Source: Pseudomonadota bacterium (GTDB lineage Bacteria; Myxococcota_A; UBA9042; GCA-2863065). Taken from it: a stretch of DNA of 33,851 nt. A model generated the notes under the pieces. It did no database searches and had not been told where the DNA came from. It saw only the letters and a list, made by a program, of their open reading frames with translations. The stretch is from positions 1 through 33,851 of the forward strand of contig SXOO01000215.1 of the NCBI GenBank assembly GCA_005776725.1, written 5' to 3'. Below, one piece after another: positions 8,729 through 16,907 of this stretch (position 1 is its first letter; the number at the start of each line of letters is the position of its first letter). The position numbers were made by a program, and so were the translations under genes.

Positions 8729-9904
8729 CTACGAGGCGCCCTCGGCCTGCGTGAGCAGCTCGGTGAACGCGGCGAGCAGCGCGGGATCGGCCGCCGCGTC
8801 TTTGCTGGCCAGATAGGTCCGGAACGCATCCACGGGCGACCGGGCCGTCCGGCCCTCCGCAGCCGGCGGCGCCTCGTTAGGCACCACGATGGAGAGGGAG
8901 AGCACTCCAGGGACACGAGCGCGAACGCGCGCCGCGAGGTCCCGCGAGCCCGCGTCGCCGCCAGAGCCGGCGCGACGATCGAGGCGCAGCGTCACCTTGA
9001 CCCAGGCATCACCGAAGCCATCGGCGGCCGCCTCGAACGCCTCCCAAGAGCCCTCGAAGCGCACGAGGCGCTTTCCCCCGGTGTAGGGCACGCGGGTGAG
9101 CACGGCGGGCGAGCCCGGGACGGCGTCCACCAGCACGAACGACTTCGTGTCTTCAGCCTCTCCGAAGTCCATCGCCAGCGGAGAGCCAGCGTACTCCGCA
9201 GGGACGGGCCCTGGGATCGACTGAGGTCGGTGGAGGTGCCCGAGGCCCACGTAGTGGGCCGTGGCGGGGAGCGCCGACTGGCCCGTCACCGCCCACTGCT
9301 CACCGAGGTGAACGCGGCGCTCTGAGCCGGACAACACGGCGCCGTCCACGTGGGTGTGGGCGAGCACCACGTTCACCGTGTCTCTCCGGAAACCCGCGGA
9401 CAGCCTGGCGATGAGCCCGGACAAGCCGTCAGCGTACGACTGTCTCGAGGCGCTGCCGTCCGTGGCGCGGACGTCCGCGCGGACGTACTCGGCGGCGCCG
9501 GCAAAAGGGACCGCCGCGATCAACGCGCGCTCGCCCGAGGGCCGTACGATCTCGATGAGGCCGCCCTCCTCCGCCTCCCGGGGGCGGCCCACCACGCGCA
9601 CGCGGGCCAGCTCTGCGAGCAGCCCCCACGCCTCGATGCGGCGCGGATCGTCGTGGTTTCCGGCGATGACCACCGTCTCAGCGCCCGCGGCGGAGACCCG
9701 GCGGAGCCAGGAGAAGACCGCGCGCTCGGCCGCGGCCGGCGGGGTCCCCGTGTCGAAGACGTCGCCGGTGAGCAGCACCACGTCTACGCCCTGGGTCTCA
9801 ACCGCAGCGGCGAGGCCGTCCAAGACCCGCACGAGCTCGGGGAGGCGGTCGACGCCGCGCCATCGCCGTCCGGCGTGCCAGTCGCTGGTGTGGAGGAAGC
9901 GCAC
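8729..9904 (-). CDS. sbcD: SbcD/Mre11-family DNA repair exonuclease, calcineurin-like phosphoesterase
   Basis: 391 residues. Phosphoesterase motifs are in order: DWH (D8, H10), GDVFD (D48), GNHD (N83, H84), AHTH (H183, H185) and GHLH, which together bind the two Mn2+ ions of the Mre11/SbcD nuclease. In other bacteria SbcD works with the ATPase SbcC to open DNA hairpins and blocked ends, and sbcC normally follows directly. Here the next gene downstream is convergent and unrelated, so the partner must be elsewhere or absent. The C-terminal capping region (from about 260) is of usual length. Start GTG 9904 gives the conserved MRFLHTSDWHAG opening but has no visible Shine-Dalgarno. The upstream same-strand lipoprotein gene is 104 bp away. 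Confidence 0.88.
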   Translation of the reverse strand: MRFLHTSDWHAGRRWRGVDRLPELVRVLDGLAAAVETQGVDVVLLTGDVFDTGTPPAAAERAVFSWLRRVSAAGAETVVIAGNHDDPRRIEAWGLLAELARVRVVGRPREAEEGGLIEIVRPSGERALIAAVPFAGAAEYVRADVRATDGSASRQSYADGLSGLIARLSAGFRRDTVNVVLAHTHVDGAVLSGSERRVHLGEQWAVTGQSALPATAHYVGLGHLHRPQSIPGPVPAEYAGSPLAMDFGEAEDTKSFVLVDAVPGSPAVLTRVPYTGGKRLVRFEGSWEAFEAAADGFGDAWVKVTLRLDRRAGSGGDAGSRDLAARVRARVPGVLSLSIVVPNEAPPAAEGRTARSPVDAFRTYLASKDAAADPALLAAFTELLTQAEGAS

Positions 9905-10008
9905 GGGGGACTACCGACGCGTAATGCGATGCGGGCTTGCCGCGACGCGAGTGAGGGGCGAGCGGCGGCGTACGCGTGTGGCGGCGCCGCGTACTCCCAG
10001 CGGACGTC

Positions 10009-12699
10009 TCACGGCAGCCACGCGCACGACCCGTCCTCGAAGCAAATGTCGTCGATGAGCTCCTGACCGTCCGTGGCGAGATACCACGCCAGCTGCCGAC
10101 GGAAGTAGCTGCCCCAGTCGAAAGCGGCGCCCGGATCCGTGATCCCGATGAACTCGTGGCGCGATACCGGCGCGTGACGGACGGCCGCCACGCCGTGGCC
10201 CGTGTCGATCGACGGGAGCAATCCCCAGCCATCTCCGCCGCCCTCGAGGTCGTCGATGTCCCAGCCGCCCGGCCGGGCGAGGACGTCGCGGTTCACCAGC
10301 TCCGCGGTGAGCTCGTAGGCCGCCGGCCACTCGAGGCCGTGGAGTCCCACGGCGCGGTCCCACGCCACCATGGAGGCGAAGGGCACCGTCCGATCCCCCA
10401 CGTCCGTGAGGTGGAGCACGTTGACCTTCTTGCCGAAGGGCTCGCGCAGCAGGTGCCGCGCCCAGGCGATGGGGTCCGCGGCGTCCAGGGCGAGCTGCGC
10501 GATCTGGAGCACACGGCGCATCCGCGGCGTATTGCGTTTGCGTCCCAGGCCGTCGTGGAGGGCGGCCAGAGTCACGGGGTCGCCGACGACTTCGCCGGCG
10601 GCGTCGCGGACCGTGAGCGTGAGGGGCTCGCCGGCGTCGGCCCCGACGGCCACGCCGAAGCCACCATCCGGAGCGATCGTGGCCACGTCCACCGCCTCGG
10701 GGGCGCCGAGCGCCACGAGGCGCGGGTTCTCGAGCGTGACCGTGCCCCCGGGAGCATGCGGAGCGCGCGCCACCTCGGCCCTCTCGATGAACGACGAGGC
10801 GCTGCAGCCGTCGGCCTGGTGATCCCAGGACAGCGACACGCCACCGAGGTCGGGGCAACCCACGACGACGGGCCCGATCGTCTCTGCCAGCACGGGGCGC
10901 ACGGCCGTGGCGAGCGTGGTGCGCACCAGCACGTCGGTCATGCCACCACCCGAGACGATGGGGACGCCGGCCACGAGGCTCGGCTCCACGGCCATCAGTA
11001 CGGAGGTGTGGATGCCGCCGAGCGACGTGCCCGCCGCGTAGTACCGGTTGTCGGGCCCGCCGACGTCGAGCACACCATCACCGTTGAAGTCGCCTGCGAG
11101 CCTGGCCGCGCTGGCGTCACCGGCCGGGACCGGCCCCAGGCGCCGGAGGAGCCGGAGCACCCCCAGCGTGTCCACGAGGGTCTGCTGCCCGGCCGCGGCG
11201 ATGTCGAAGGGGTTGGGGACGAAGTAGCTGTCGCCCGAATAGAGCACGCCGTCGCCGTCCAGATCCTTGGAGCGGCCCTCGACGAAGAACGTGCGGAAGA
11301 GGCCGTTGTCGCCGAGGTCCGTGAAGATGTCGTGGAGGGTCTTTCCGGTCACGTCGTAGTCCGCCCCGAGCACGGTCTGCGCCACGGCCTGGGCAATGGC
11401 CAAGACAATCTCAGGTGGGAAGTCCGCTGCTTGCAGCTCGAGGATGGGCTCGAGCTCGCCGGGAAAGGGGCCGTGGCCCACGGCGTCGATCGTCATCACC
11501 GCGAGACCGTGCTGGGTCAGCTCGTTCGCGATCAACATCATCTCGAAGCGGGAGGTGCGGGCCCCGTGGCTATAGAGCACGACGGGGAAGGGCGGCTTGA
11601 AGCGCTCCGTGGTCCGCGGAACCGCGAGCGCAAAGGGGACGTCCGCGCGGGTGGCGGTAGAGCCCGGAAAGACGCTGCCTGGTGAGCGGAGGTCGGGGCC
11701 GTCGAGCATGCCGTAGACGAAGTACGCGACGTGATCGAAGGAGACCTGCTCGACGCCGTAGCCGACGAACGCGAACGGCTCGAGGATCTGTTGGAGGCGG
11801 GTCGGGTCGAGCGCATAACGATCCGTCGCGCCGCCCGGTTCGCCCAGGGGCTCGAAGCCGACATCCGTAATGGACTTGAACGTGAGGGGCTGCGAAGCAA
11901 GCCACGCGAGCTGACCCTTGCCGTCGAGGCCGTCCCTCACGCCCTCGAGCCCGCGGGTGACGGACTGCGTGGTGAAGGTCCACGCGAAGGCCACGTCGTC
12001 ACCCAACGGCACCGCGGAGAGGGCCTGGGTCTGGGCGGCGTGATTCACCCCGGGAAAGGGCGAGCGCACCGATTGGCCGTCGGTCCCTTTGAGCCCCGAG
12101 CCGAGCACCACGCCGTAGCGGCTCCGTTGGCGCAGCGGGAGGAGCGGCCGGATGATGAGCGTGTGGGTGGCGACCTCGTAGTGCTCTACCCGCACGCCGT
12201 CCACGGTGTTGTCGTCGCCGAAGAGCAGGTCGGGGCGATCGCCCTTGGGGTCGTAGCTGTGGAGGTCTCGGGGATCGAAGGACGTGGGCACGCCGCCACG
12301 CCCGAGGTCGAGCGGGATCCGCTGTCCGAACTCGGGTGAGGTGGGGGTCAAGTCGACGACGCGGACCGTGTCGTCGTTCACGGTGGCGAGGTCCAGCGGA
12401 CGATCGAACGACACGGTGATCGGGCCGAAGACGCTGAACCCGTCCAGGCGATTGAGCTGTTGCCGCAGGCGGCGTTCGGCGGCCAGGTGGACCACGGTGG
12501 AGAGGTTGAGGCGCCGGCCCGTGGGCGAGTCGACCTCGAGCCGCGTGGCCGCGTCGTTCGGGAAGGGCAGCTCGGGGTCGGGGCGGTGGAGCGAGTCCCA
12601 CACCACGGTCGGCCCGCCGCCCGCAGGTCGGGGCGCGAGGGCCGAGGGGCCGTCACCAGCGCAAGCGGCGAGAACGGTCACGAGGAGGAGGCGTCGCAT
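10009..12699 (-). CDS. Large alpha/beta-hydrolase (lipase-like) lipoprotein
   Basis: 896 residues. It opens with the lipoprotein signal MRRLLLVTVLAAC (Cys 13). Residues about 40-330 form a beta-rich N-terminal region with Big/Ig-like features (SFDRPLDLATVNDDTVRVVDL), as in bacterial virulence-factor-type lipases. The hydrolase domain has an oxyanion-side VVLYSHG strand, nucleophile elbow GTSLGG (S559), probable acid D769 and probable His near 835. Two EF-hand-like calcium loops, DLDGDGVL (from 479) and DFNGDGVLD (from 537), are inserted just before the nucleophile. Substrate unknown; esterase or lipase is inferred. ATG 12699 is chosen because TAGATT lies exactly 7 nt upstream and the lipoprotein signal begins there; TTG 12708 would overlap that hexamer. 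No Shine-Dalgarno is visible, consistent with a leaderless mRNA. Confidence 0.8.
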   Translation of the reverse strand: MRRLLLVTVLAACAGDGPSALAPRPAGGGPTVVWDSLHRPDPELPFPNDAATRLEVDSPTGRRLNLSTVVHLAAERRLRQQLNRLDGFSVFGPITVSFDRPLDLATVNDDTVRVVDLTPTSPEFGQRIPLDLGRGGVPTSFDPRDLHSYDPKGDRPDLLFGDDNTVDGVRVEHYEVATHTLIIRPLLPLRQRSRYGVVLGSGLKGTDGQSVRSPFPGVNHAAQTQALSAVPLGDDVAFAWTFTTQSVTRGLEGVRDGLDGKGQLAWLASQPLTFKSITDVGFEPLGEPGGATDRYALDPTRLQQILEPFAFVGYGVEQVSFDHVAYFVYGMLDGPDLRSPGSVFPGSTATRADVPFALAVPRTTERFKPPFPVVLYSHGARTSRFEMMLIANELTQHGLAVMTIDAVGHGPFPGELEPILELQAADFPPEIVLAIAQAVAQTVLGADYDVTGKTLHDIFTDLGDNGLFRTFFVEGRSKDLDGDGVLYSGDSYFVPNPFDIAAAGQQTLVDTLGVLRLLRRLGPVPAGDASAARLAGDFNGDGVLDVGGPDNRYYAAGTSLGGIHTSVLMAVEPSLVAGVPIVSGGGMTDVLVRTTLATAVRPVLAETIGPVVVGCPDLGGVSLSWDHQADGCSASSFIERAEVARAPHAPGGTVTLENPRLVALGAPEAVDVATIAPDGGFGVAVGADAGEPLTLTVRDAAGEVVGDPVTLAALHDGLGRKRNTPRMRRVLQIAQLALDAADPIAWARHLLREPFGKKVNVLHLTDVGDRTVPFASMVAWDRAVGLHGLEWPAAYELTAELVNRDVLARPGGWDIDDLEGGGDGWGLLPSIDTGHGVAAVRHAPVSRHEFIGITDPGAAFDWGSYFRRQLAWYLATDGQELIDDICFEDGSCAWLP

Positions 12700-12706
12700 C
12701 GGGGGC

Positions 12707-12712
12707 AATCTA
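12707..12712 (-). promoter_or_regulatory. Candidate leaderless -10 (TAGATT) for the hydrolase lipoprotein
   Basis: TAGATT is followed by 7 nt and then ATG 12699, with no ribosome-binding site between. It is part of GTGTTAGATT, close to the GTGTTAGC arm seen at 6102-6109. Confidence 0.5.
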
Positions 12713-12749
12713 ACACGATGGACAGCGGCGGGATCGCCTCGCCCCGAGG

Positions 12750-12755
12750 TAGAGT
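12750..12755 (+). promoter_or_regulatory. Candidate leaderless -10 (TAGAGT) for the B12/radical SAM gene
   Basis: TAGAGT is followed by 6 nt and then GTG 12762. GAGG just upstream (12746-12749) could instead act as a distant ribosome-binding site, so the leaderless reading is less secure here. Confidence 0.4.
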
Positions 12756-12761
12756 CGGGCG

Positions 12762-14282
12762 GTGGCCGACATCGTCCTCACCACGTTCAACGCGCGTTAC
12801 CTCCACGCCGCGTTCGGCCTCAGATACCTCCTTGCGAACCTCGGGCCGGCCCTGCGCGAGCGCGCGGTGCTCCTGGAGGCCGTGGTGGGTGCACGCCCCG
12901 CCGACGTCGCGGAGCAAGTCTTGGCCCACGCGCCGCGCGTGGTCGGCGTCTCCGTATCGATCTGGAACGCGCGCGAGTCCCTGGAGCTGGTGCGAGTGCT
13001 GAAGCGCGTGGCGCCGAAGGTGCTGGTGGTGGTCGGGGGCCCAGAGGCGAGCCACGAGGTCGATACGAACCCCGTGTGCCTCGCTGCCGACGTGGTGGTC
13101 ACCGGCGATGGCGAGGACGCGTTCCGGGGCGTGTGCGAAGCGGCGCTGGCCGGTTTGCCTGTTCCGCGCCGCGTGGACGGCGGTCAGCTCCCGCTGTCTG
13201 CGCTGGTGCTGCCTTATGGCGAGTACACCCACCACGACCTCGAGCACCGAGTGGTCTATGTGGAGGCCTCACGCGGGTGCCCGTTCCGCTGCGCGTTCTG
13301 CTTGTCCGCGCTGGACAAGGGCGTCCGGAAGGGCCCCCTCGAGCGGATCCTGCCCGCCTTCGAGGAGCTGCTGGAGCGAGGGCTCCGGCAGTTCAAGTTC
13401 GTGGACCGCACCTTCAACGTGGACCTCCGCGCCGCGGAGGCGGTGCTCACGTTCTTCCTGGACAGGATGGAGCGCTACGGCCCGCTGTTCCTCCACTTCG
13501 AGCTCATCCCGGACCGCCTGCCCGAGCCAGTGCGTGCGCTGCTCCGCCGCTTCCCGCCCGGCAGCCTGCAGCTCGAGCTGGGGGTCCAGTCCCTCGATCC
13601 GCGCGTCATGGCCGCCGTGGACCGGGTGCAAGACGTCGAGCGCCTCGAGGACAACCTGCGCTTCCTCGGCGCCGAGACCGCCGCGCACCTCCACGTGGAT
13701 CTCATCGTGGGCCTGCCGCACGAGACGCTGGAGTCGTTCGCGCTAGGCTTCGACCGCCTGGTGGGGCTGGGGCCGCACGAGGTGCAGGTGGGGATCCTGA
13801 AGCGCCTGCGCGGCATGCCCCTCGATGGCGAGGCCTTCGGGCTGGTCTTCGCGCCCGAGCCGCCCTACGAGATCCTGGCCACTCCCACCCTCGACTTCCC
13901 TGCGATCCAGCGTCTGCGGCGCTTCTCACAGGTCTGGGATCTCGCATGGAACAGCGGCCACTTCCCCACGGCGCTGCCCTTGCTCGGGCCGCCGTCCTTC
14001 GCGCTCTGCGATGCGCTGACGTCGTGGCTCTTTGGCCGGCTGGGGCGCACTCACTCGGTGGCGCTGGGCACGGTCGCCGAGGAGCTGTTCGAGTTCGGCG
14101 TGGCGCGCGGTCTCGAAGCCGCGCCGCTGGGCGCAGCGCTGGCGGGGGACTACACCGCGGGAGGCCGCGGGGCCACGCCGTTTCTCAAGAGGTTCGCTGC
14201 GCCGTCGCGGTCTGCAGAGCGGAGCGGGGCCACCGCAGCGCCGAAGCGCCAGGCGCGCCACGCGCCTCGAGTCATGGGGTGA
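12762..14282 (+). CDS. B12-binding-domain radical SAM protein (DUF4080-like)
   Basis: 506 residues. Residues 1 to about 135 are a Rossmann-like cobalamin-binding domain (LTTFNARYLHAAFGLRYL; VLVVVGGPEASHE), without an obvious DxHxxG motif. The radical SAM core starts with GCPFRCAFC, whose cysteines C173, C177 and C180 bind the 4Fe-4S cluster that cleaves S-adenosylmethionine; later strands include VQSLDPRVMAAVDR and DLIVGLPHET. The C-terminal domain (about 370-490) resembles that of DUF4080 proteins, whose substrate is not established. The gene overlaps the 3' end of the convergent collar-like gene by 11 bp. Start GTG 12762 fits the family N-terminus. It is divergent from the hydrolase lipoprotein across 62 bp. 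Confidence 0.88.
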   Translation: MADIVLTTFNARYLHAAFGLRYLLANLGPALRERAVLLEAVVGARPADVAEQVLAHAPRVVGVSVSIWNARESLELVRVLKRVAPKVLVVVGGPEASHEVDTNPVCLAADVVVTGDGEDAFRGVCEAALAGLPVPRRVDGGQLPLSALVLPYGEYTHHDLEHRVVYVEASRGCPFRCAFCLSALDKGVRKGPLERILPAFEELLERGLRQFKFVDRTFNVDLRAAEAVLTFFLDRMERYGPLFLHFELIPDRLPEPVRALLRRFPPGSLQLELGVQSLDPRVMAAVDRVQDVERLEDNLRFLGAETAAHLHVDLIVGLPHETLESFALGFDRLVGLGPHEVQVGILKRLRGMPLDGEAFGLVFAPEPPYEILATPTLDFPAIQRLRRFSQVWDLAWNSGHFPTALPLLGPPSFALCDALTSWLFGRLGRTHSVALGTVAEELFEFGVARGLEAAPLGAALAGDYTAGGRGATPFLKRFAAPSRSAERSGATAAPKRQARHAPRVMG

Positions 14283-15741
14283 AGCGACAGGCGGTGAGCT
14301 GAAGGTAGGGCATGGTCACGTCCACAGACACGCTGCCCGTGGACCCCGTGGAGAACGCCGGCACGTCCACGGTGTGCGTGTGGGAGCCGCCGCTCGCCGA
14401 GCTGAAGCCGCCGATGTCGACCGAGTGGGAGTGACCGCCGCTGGTGCCGGTGGAGAAGGCCGGCACGTCCACCGAGTGTTGATGGTCCCCGTTCGTGGAG
14501 ATCGCCCCGCCGCTCATTGCGTGTTCCCGCCCGCGGTCCGTGGTGCGGAACGAGTTGTGGTTGTTGCCCGCCGGGTAGCCCTGGCTGTTCGCGCTGTCTG
14601 AGTCATGCCCCGGTGCGAACCCCGTATGCGAGTGGCTCCCGTTGGTGCTGGTGTTGGCGTCCGGGGGATCGGCGCTGTGTGAGTGGGCTCCGGCGTCGCT
14701 CGTGGAAGTCCCGGGGGGATCCACCGAGTGGCTGTGGTCGCCAGCGTTCGCCGAGGAGAAGGCGCCGGGATCGGCGGCGTGGCTGTGGGCGGGCACCTCC
14801 GAGATCTGCCTTTGGCCACCGTTCCCGAGGGCGGTACCCACCGAGAGACCGGGCTCCCCGCCCGCCGGAGTGCCCAGCAGCGTCCGCCCGCGGAGCTCCG
14901 TCACCTCCGTCCACCCGGACGGGCAGCTCCCGAGAAAGAACCCGATGAGTCCGGCCGGCATGGACGGGGCGCACACGGGCTTCCCCGCGGCGTCGACACC
15001 CCGCATCACCTGGTTGGCGCCGCAGGTCTGGGCGGAGAGCGCGAAGTTGGCCCCCGAGTACGTGGTGTCCTTGTCCGGCGCGCAGGCCGGGGAGCCGTCG
15101 GCGCTCACGCCGACCATGACCTGGCCCGGGGCACAACCAGCCGACGAGATCGCGAAGTTGGCGCCGGAGTACGTGGTGTCGTTGTCCGGGGCGCAGAGGG
15201 CGCTGCCGTCTGCCTTCACGCCGCGGAGGAGCTGGCCCGCGGGGCACTGCTGACCGCTGAGCGCGAAGTCCGACCCGGACGGGCGCGGCGCGCACCCCCA
15301 AGTGCCGCCAGAGCGCACCAGGATGCTCCCGTCGACGCATGCCATGAACGAGGTCTCCTCCGGCGTGACGCACCCTGTGCACCGAACGTCAGAGGCGACC
15401 TGCGCGTGGACCGCGTAGGGCACCGTGCGCAGCGGCTGACGGGGGAGCTCCGGCTCGCTGCCCACCTGGACGCCCACCCAGGCCGCGTTTGCGCTTCGGA
15501 AGATCTCCGGATCCACCGGCACGGTCTGCCCGATGACCGTGGAGAAGACGCCGTCGCGGATGGGCACGGCCGGCTGTACGTCCACGGCGAGCGGCACGGC
15601 GTCGCCGGCCGCGGCATAGAGCCGCAGGGTGAGCCCGTAGTCCCCATCGGGAGCCACGCCGCCCGCGCCGTTCGCGAGCCGCCCTTGGATCGGGATCCCG
15701 GCGGGTGGGGCCATGAGTACCAGCGAGACGAAAGCAAACAT
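14272..15741 (-). CDS. Secreted tail-collar-like protein with HxH repeats
   Basis: 489 residues. A short hydrophobic N-terminus (MFAFVSLVLMAPPAG) could be a signal peptide. Residues about 18-120 form a beta-rich domain (IQGRLANGAGGVAPDGDYGLTL). Next come three related units of about 37 residues containing GVxADGxxxCAPDxDTTYSGA, then a collar-type segment (GFFLGSCPSGWTEV, LRGRTLLGTPAGG) like phage tail collar domains. The C-terminal third has seven HxH motifs in Ser/Gly-rich units of about 17 residues, ending with MPYLQLTACRF. In phage needles and fibres such His pairs bind iron inside trimers, so a trimeric metal-stabilised fibre is inferred. No other phage gene is nearby. Start ATG 15741 has AGGAG with 6-nt spacing. 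Confidence 0.75.
   Translation of the reverse strand: MFAFVSLVLMAPPAGIPIQGRLANGAGGVAPDGDYGLTLRLYAAAGDAVPLAVDVQPAVPIRDGVFSTVIGQTVPVDPEIFRSANAAWVGVQVGSEPELPRQPLRTVPYAVHAQVASDVRCTGCVTPEETSFMACVDGSILVRSGGTWGCAPRPSGSDFALSGQQCPAGQLLRGVKADGSALCAPDNDTTYSGANFAISSAGCAPGQVMVGVSADGSPACAPDKDTTYSGANFALSAQTCGANQVMRGVDAAGKPVCAPSMPAGLIGFFLGSCPSGWTEVTELRGRTLLGTPAGGEPGLSVGTALGNGGQRQISEVPAHSHAADPGAFSSANAGDHSHSVDPPGTSTSDAGAHSHSADPPDANTSTNGSHSHTGFAPGHDSDSANSQGYPAGNNHNSFRTTDRGREHAMSGGAISTNGDHQHSVDVPAFSTGTSGGHSHSVDIGGFSSASGGSHTHTVDVPAFSTGSTGSVSVDVTMPYLQLTACRFTP
14365..14792 (-). repeat. HxH-containing coding repeats (seven His pairs)
   Basis: Seven HxH motifs (HSH five times, HQH, HTH) in Ser/Gly/Asp-rich units such as HSHSVDPPGTSTSDAG. 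The spacing is regular except for a longer Asn/Ser-rich insert between the fourth and fifth. Confidence 0.8.
14965..15275 (-). repeat. ~111-bp coding tandem repeats in the collar-like gene
   Basis: Three units of about 37 codons sharing NFALS..C..GQ..GV.ADG...CAPD.DTTYSGA. The middle two are the most alike, and the edges are imprecise. Confidence 0.75.
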
Positions 15742-15764
15742 GGCGGTCTCCTAATCGGACCCGG

Positions 15765-15770
15765 ATGCTA
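15765..15770 (-). promoter_or_regulatory. Candidate -10 (TAGCAT) for the collar-like gene
   Basis: TAGCAT lies 23 nt before ATG 15741, which has an AGGAG ribosome-binding site. It overlaps the stop end of the upstream PI-PLC-like gene, so it would be an internal promoter. Confidence 0.3.
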
Positions 15771-16877
15771 CCGCGAAACGGGCCGCAGCCAATCGGGCGA
15801 TTCAATGGCCTCAGCGGTGCACTCGGGCGGCGCGATCCGCGGGTTGCAGCGCGACGGGACGCCCCCGGGAAGCGTGAGCCGATAGGTGCCGCCGGCGCGC
15901 GCGCTGAGGAAGTCCGTGGAGAGCATCTGCGCGCCGCCCTCGAGGGCCTGCACGCTCTCGTAGAGCCCGTCCGGGCCGGGCTCGGCGGTGATCGTGTCGG
16001 CGCGCGTACGCACGATGAACCCGGCGTCTACCGCAGCCTCGATCTGGCCGCGGTCGTCCGTGGGGTCGTCCAGCTTCACGAAGGCGGCGTCTGGGTGCTC
16101 GGTGGGGACGTGGACGAAGACGGCTCGCCCAGCGCCGCCAGGGTGCCCCGCGCTCCACGCCGCGTAGAACGCCTCGTCCTGCATCACGATGACGAACGCG
16201 CGACCCCGCGTGGCTCGGAGGCTGGGCCAGCCCGCCGTGGTGACGGCCTCGCGAAGCGTGGAGGCGGTGCCGCGGATCTCATCGGGGGTGATCACGCGCT
16301 CGGGGCCCAGGGCCTCGAGGACCACCGCGTCCAGCGCGTCTACCCAGACCTCCGCCCCCTGCGTGGACTTGAGCTCCAGCATGATGAACAGCGGATGGTG
16401 GCCGGGGTTCTCCTGGGACCAGCCGGCGATCTGTCCGAGGCACTCGGCGAGAGACGCGCAGGTGGTCCCAGGGTCCAGCATGGGAAGATGGACCACCGGG
16501 AATTCGAGCGTCTCCGCGTTTGGGTAGCTGTCGATCTCGAAGTTACGCACGCCGAACCGCCCGAGCTGCTCCGCCAGCGGCGGATGCGTGTACGCCCAGT
16601 CGGGCACGATGCCGTCGCCGGGCGCCACGTGATAGCTGTTGTGCGTACCGAGGCACTGCAGGTGGTTCACCCGCAGCACGTCGTCTAGCGGGTAAGGCTC
16701 GGGGAGGGGGGCACCGTCGCTGTCGTCCGGAGCCGCTGTGTCGGCCTCTGGCGCGGCGGCCGTGTCGGGCGCGACCGCGTCGGCCGGGGCGATGTCGGTG
16801 GAGACAGTGGACGAGGCCTCGCTGCACGCGAGGGTGAGGAGCACGGAAGCGAGACGACCGCGGTGAGGGGCGCGCAT
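15768..16877 (-). CDS. PI-PLC-like phosphodiesterase lipoprotein
   Basis: 369 residues from ATG 16877. It has the lipoprotein signal RLASVLLTLAC (Cys 18) and an Ala/Asp/Pro/Thr linker (about 28-60). The catalytic domain then begins with LGTHNSYH (first general-base His, H79), followed by FEIDSYP (E114, D116) and FPVVHLPMLDPG (second His, H130), the arrangement of the calcium-dependent phosphoinositide-specific phospholipase C family (PF16670-type TIM barrel). Later strands include PLFIMLELKS. Exact lipid substrate unknown. ATG 16877 is chosen because TAGCAT lies exactly 7 nt upstream; ATG 16886 would add three residues and overlaps that hexamer. The gene ends 26 bp before the collar-like gene. 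Confidence 0.85.
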   Translation of the reverse strand: MRAPHRGRLASVLLTLACSEASSTVSTDIAPADAVAPDTAAAPEADTAAPDDSDGAPLPEPYPLDDVLRVNHLQCLGTHNSYHVAPGDGIVPDWAYTHPPLAEQLGRFGVRNFEIDSYPNAETLEFPVVHLPMLDPGTTCASLAECLGQIAGWSQENPGHHPLFIMLELKSTQGAEVWVDALDAVVLEALGPERVITPDEIRGTASTLREAVTTAGWPSLRATRGRAFVIVMQDEAFYAAWSAGHPGGAGRAVFVHVPTEHPDAAFVKLDDPTDDRGQIEAAVDAGFIVRTRADTITAEPGPDGLYESVQALEGGAQMLSTDFLSARAGGTYRLTLPGGVPSRCNPRIAPPECTAEAIESPDWLRPVSR

Positions 16878-16884
16878 GCCCCCC

Positions 16885-16890
16885 ATGCTA
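16885..16890 (-). promoter_or_regulatory. Candidate leaderless -10 (TAGCAT) for the PI-PLC-like gene
   Basis: TAGCAT is followed by seven bases (six G and one C) and then ATG 16877, with no proper ribosome-binding site. It lies in the 21-30 bp gap after the acyl-CoA ligase gene. Confidence 0.4.
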
Positions 16891-16907
16891 TCGCCATCGC
16901 TCCACGG

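Noticed and set aside
9976..11685. 569-codon open frame on the plus strand
   Set aside because: Shadow of the hydrolase lipoprotein gene caused by high GC; no recognisable domain.
14272..15741. Prophage remnant
   Set aside because: Only one collar-like gene; flanks are ordinary chromosomal genes and no integrase, capsid or tail genes are present.
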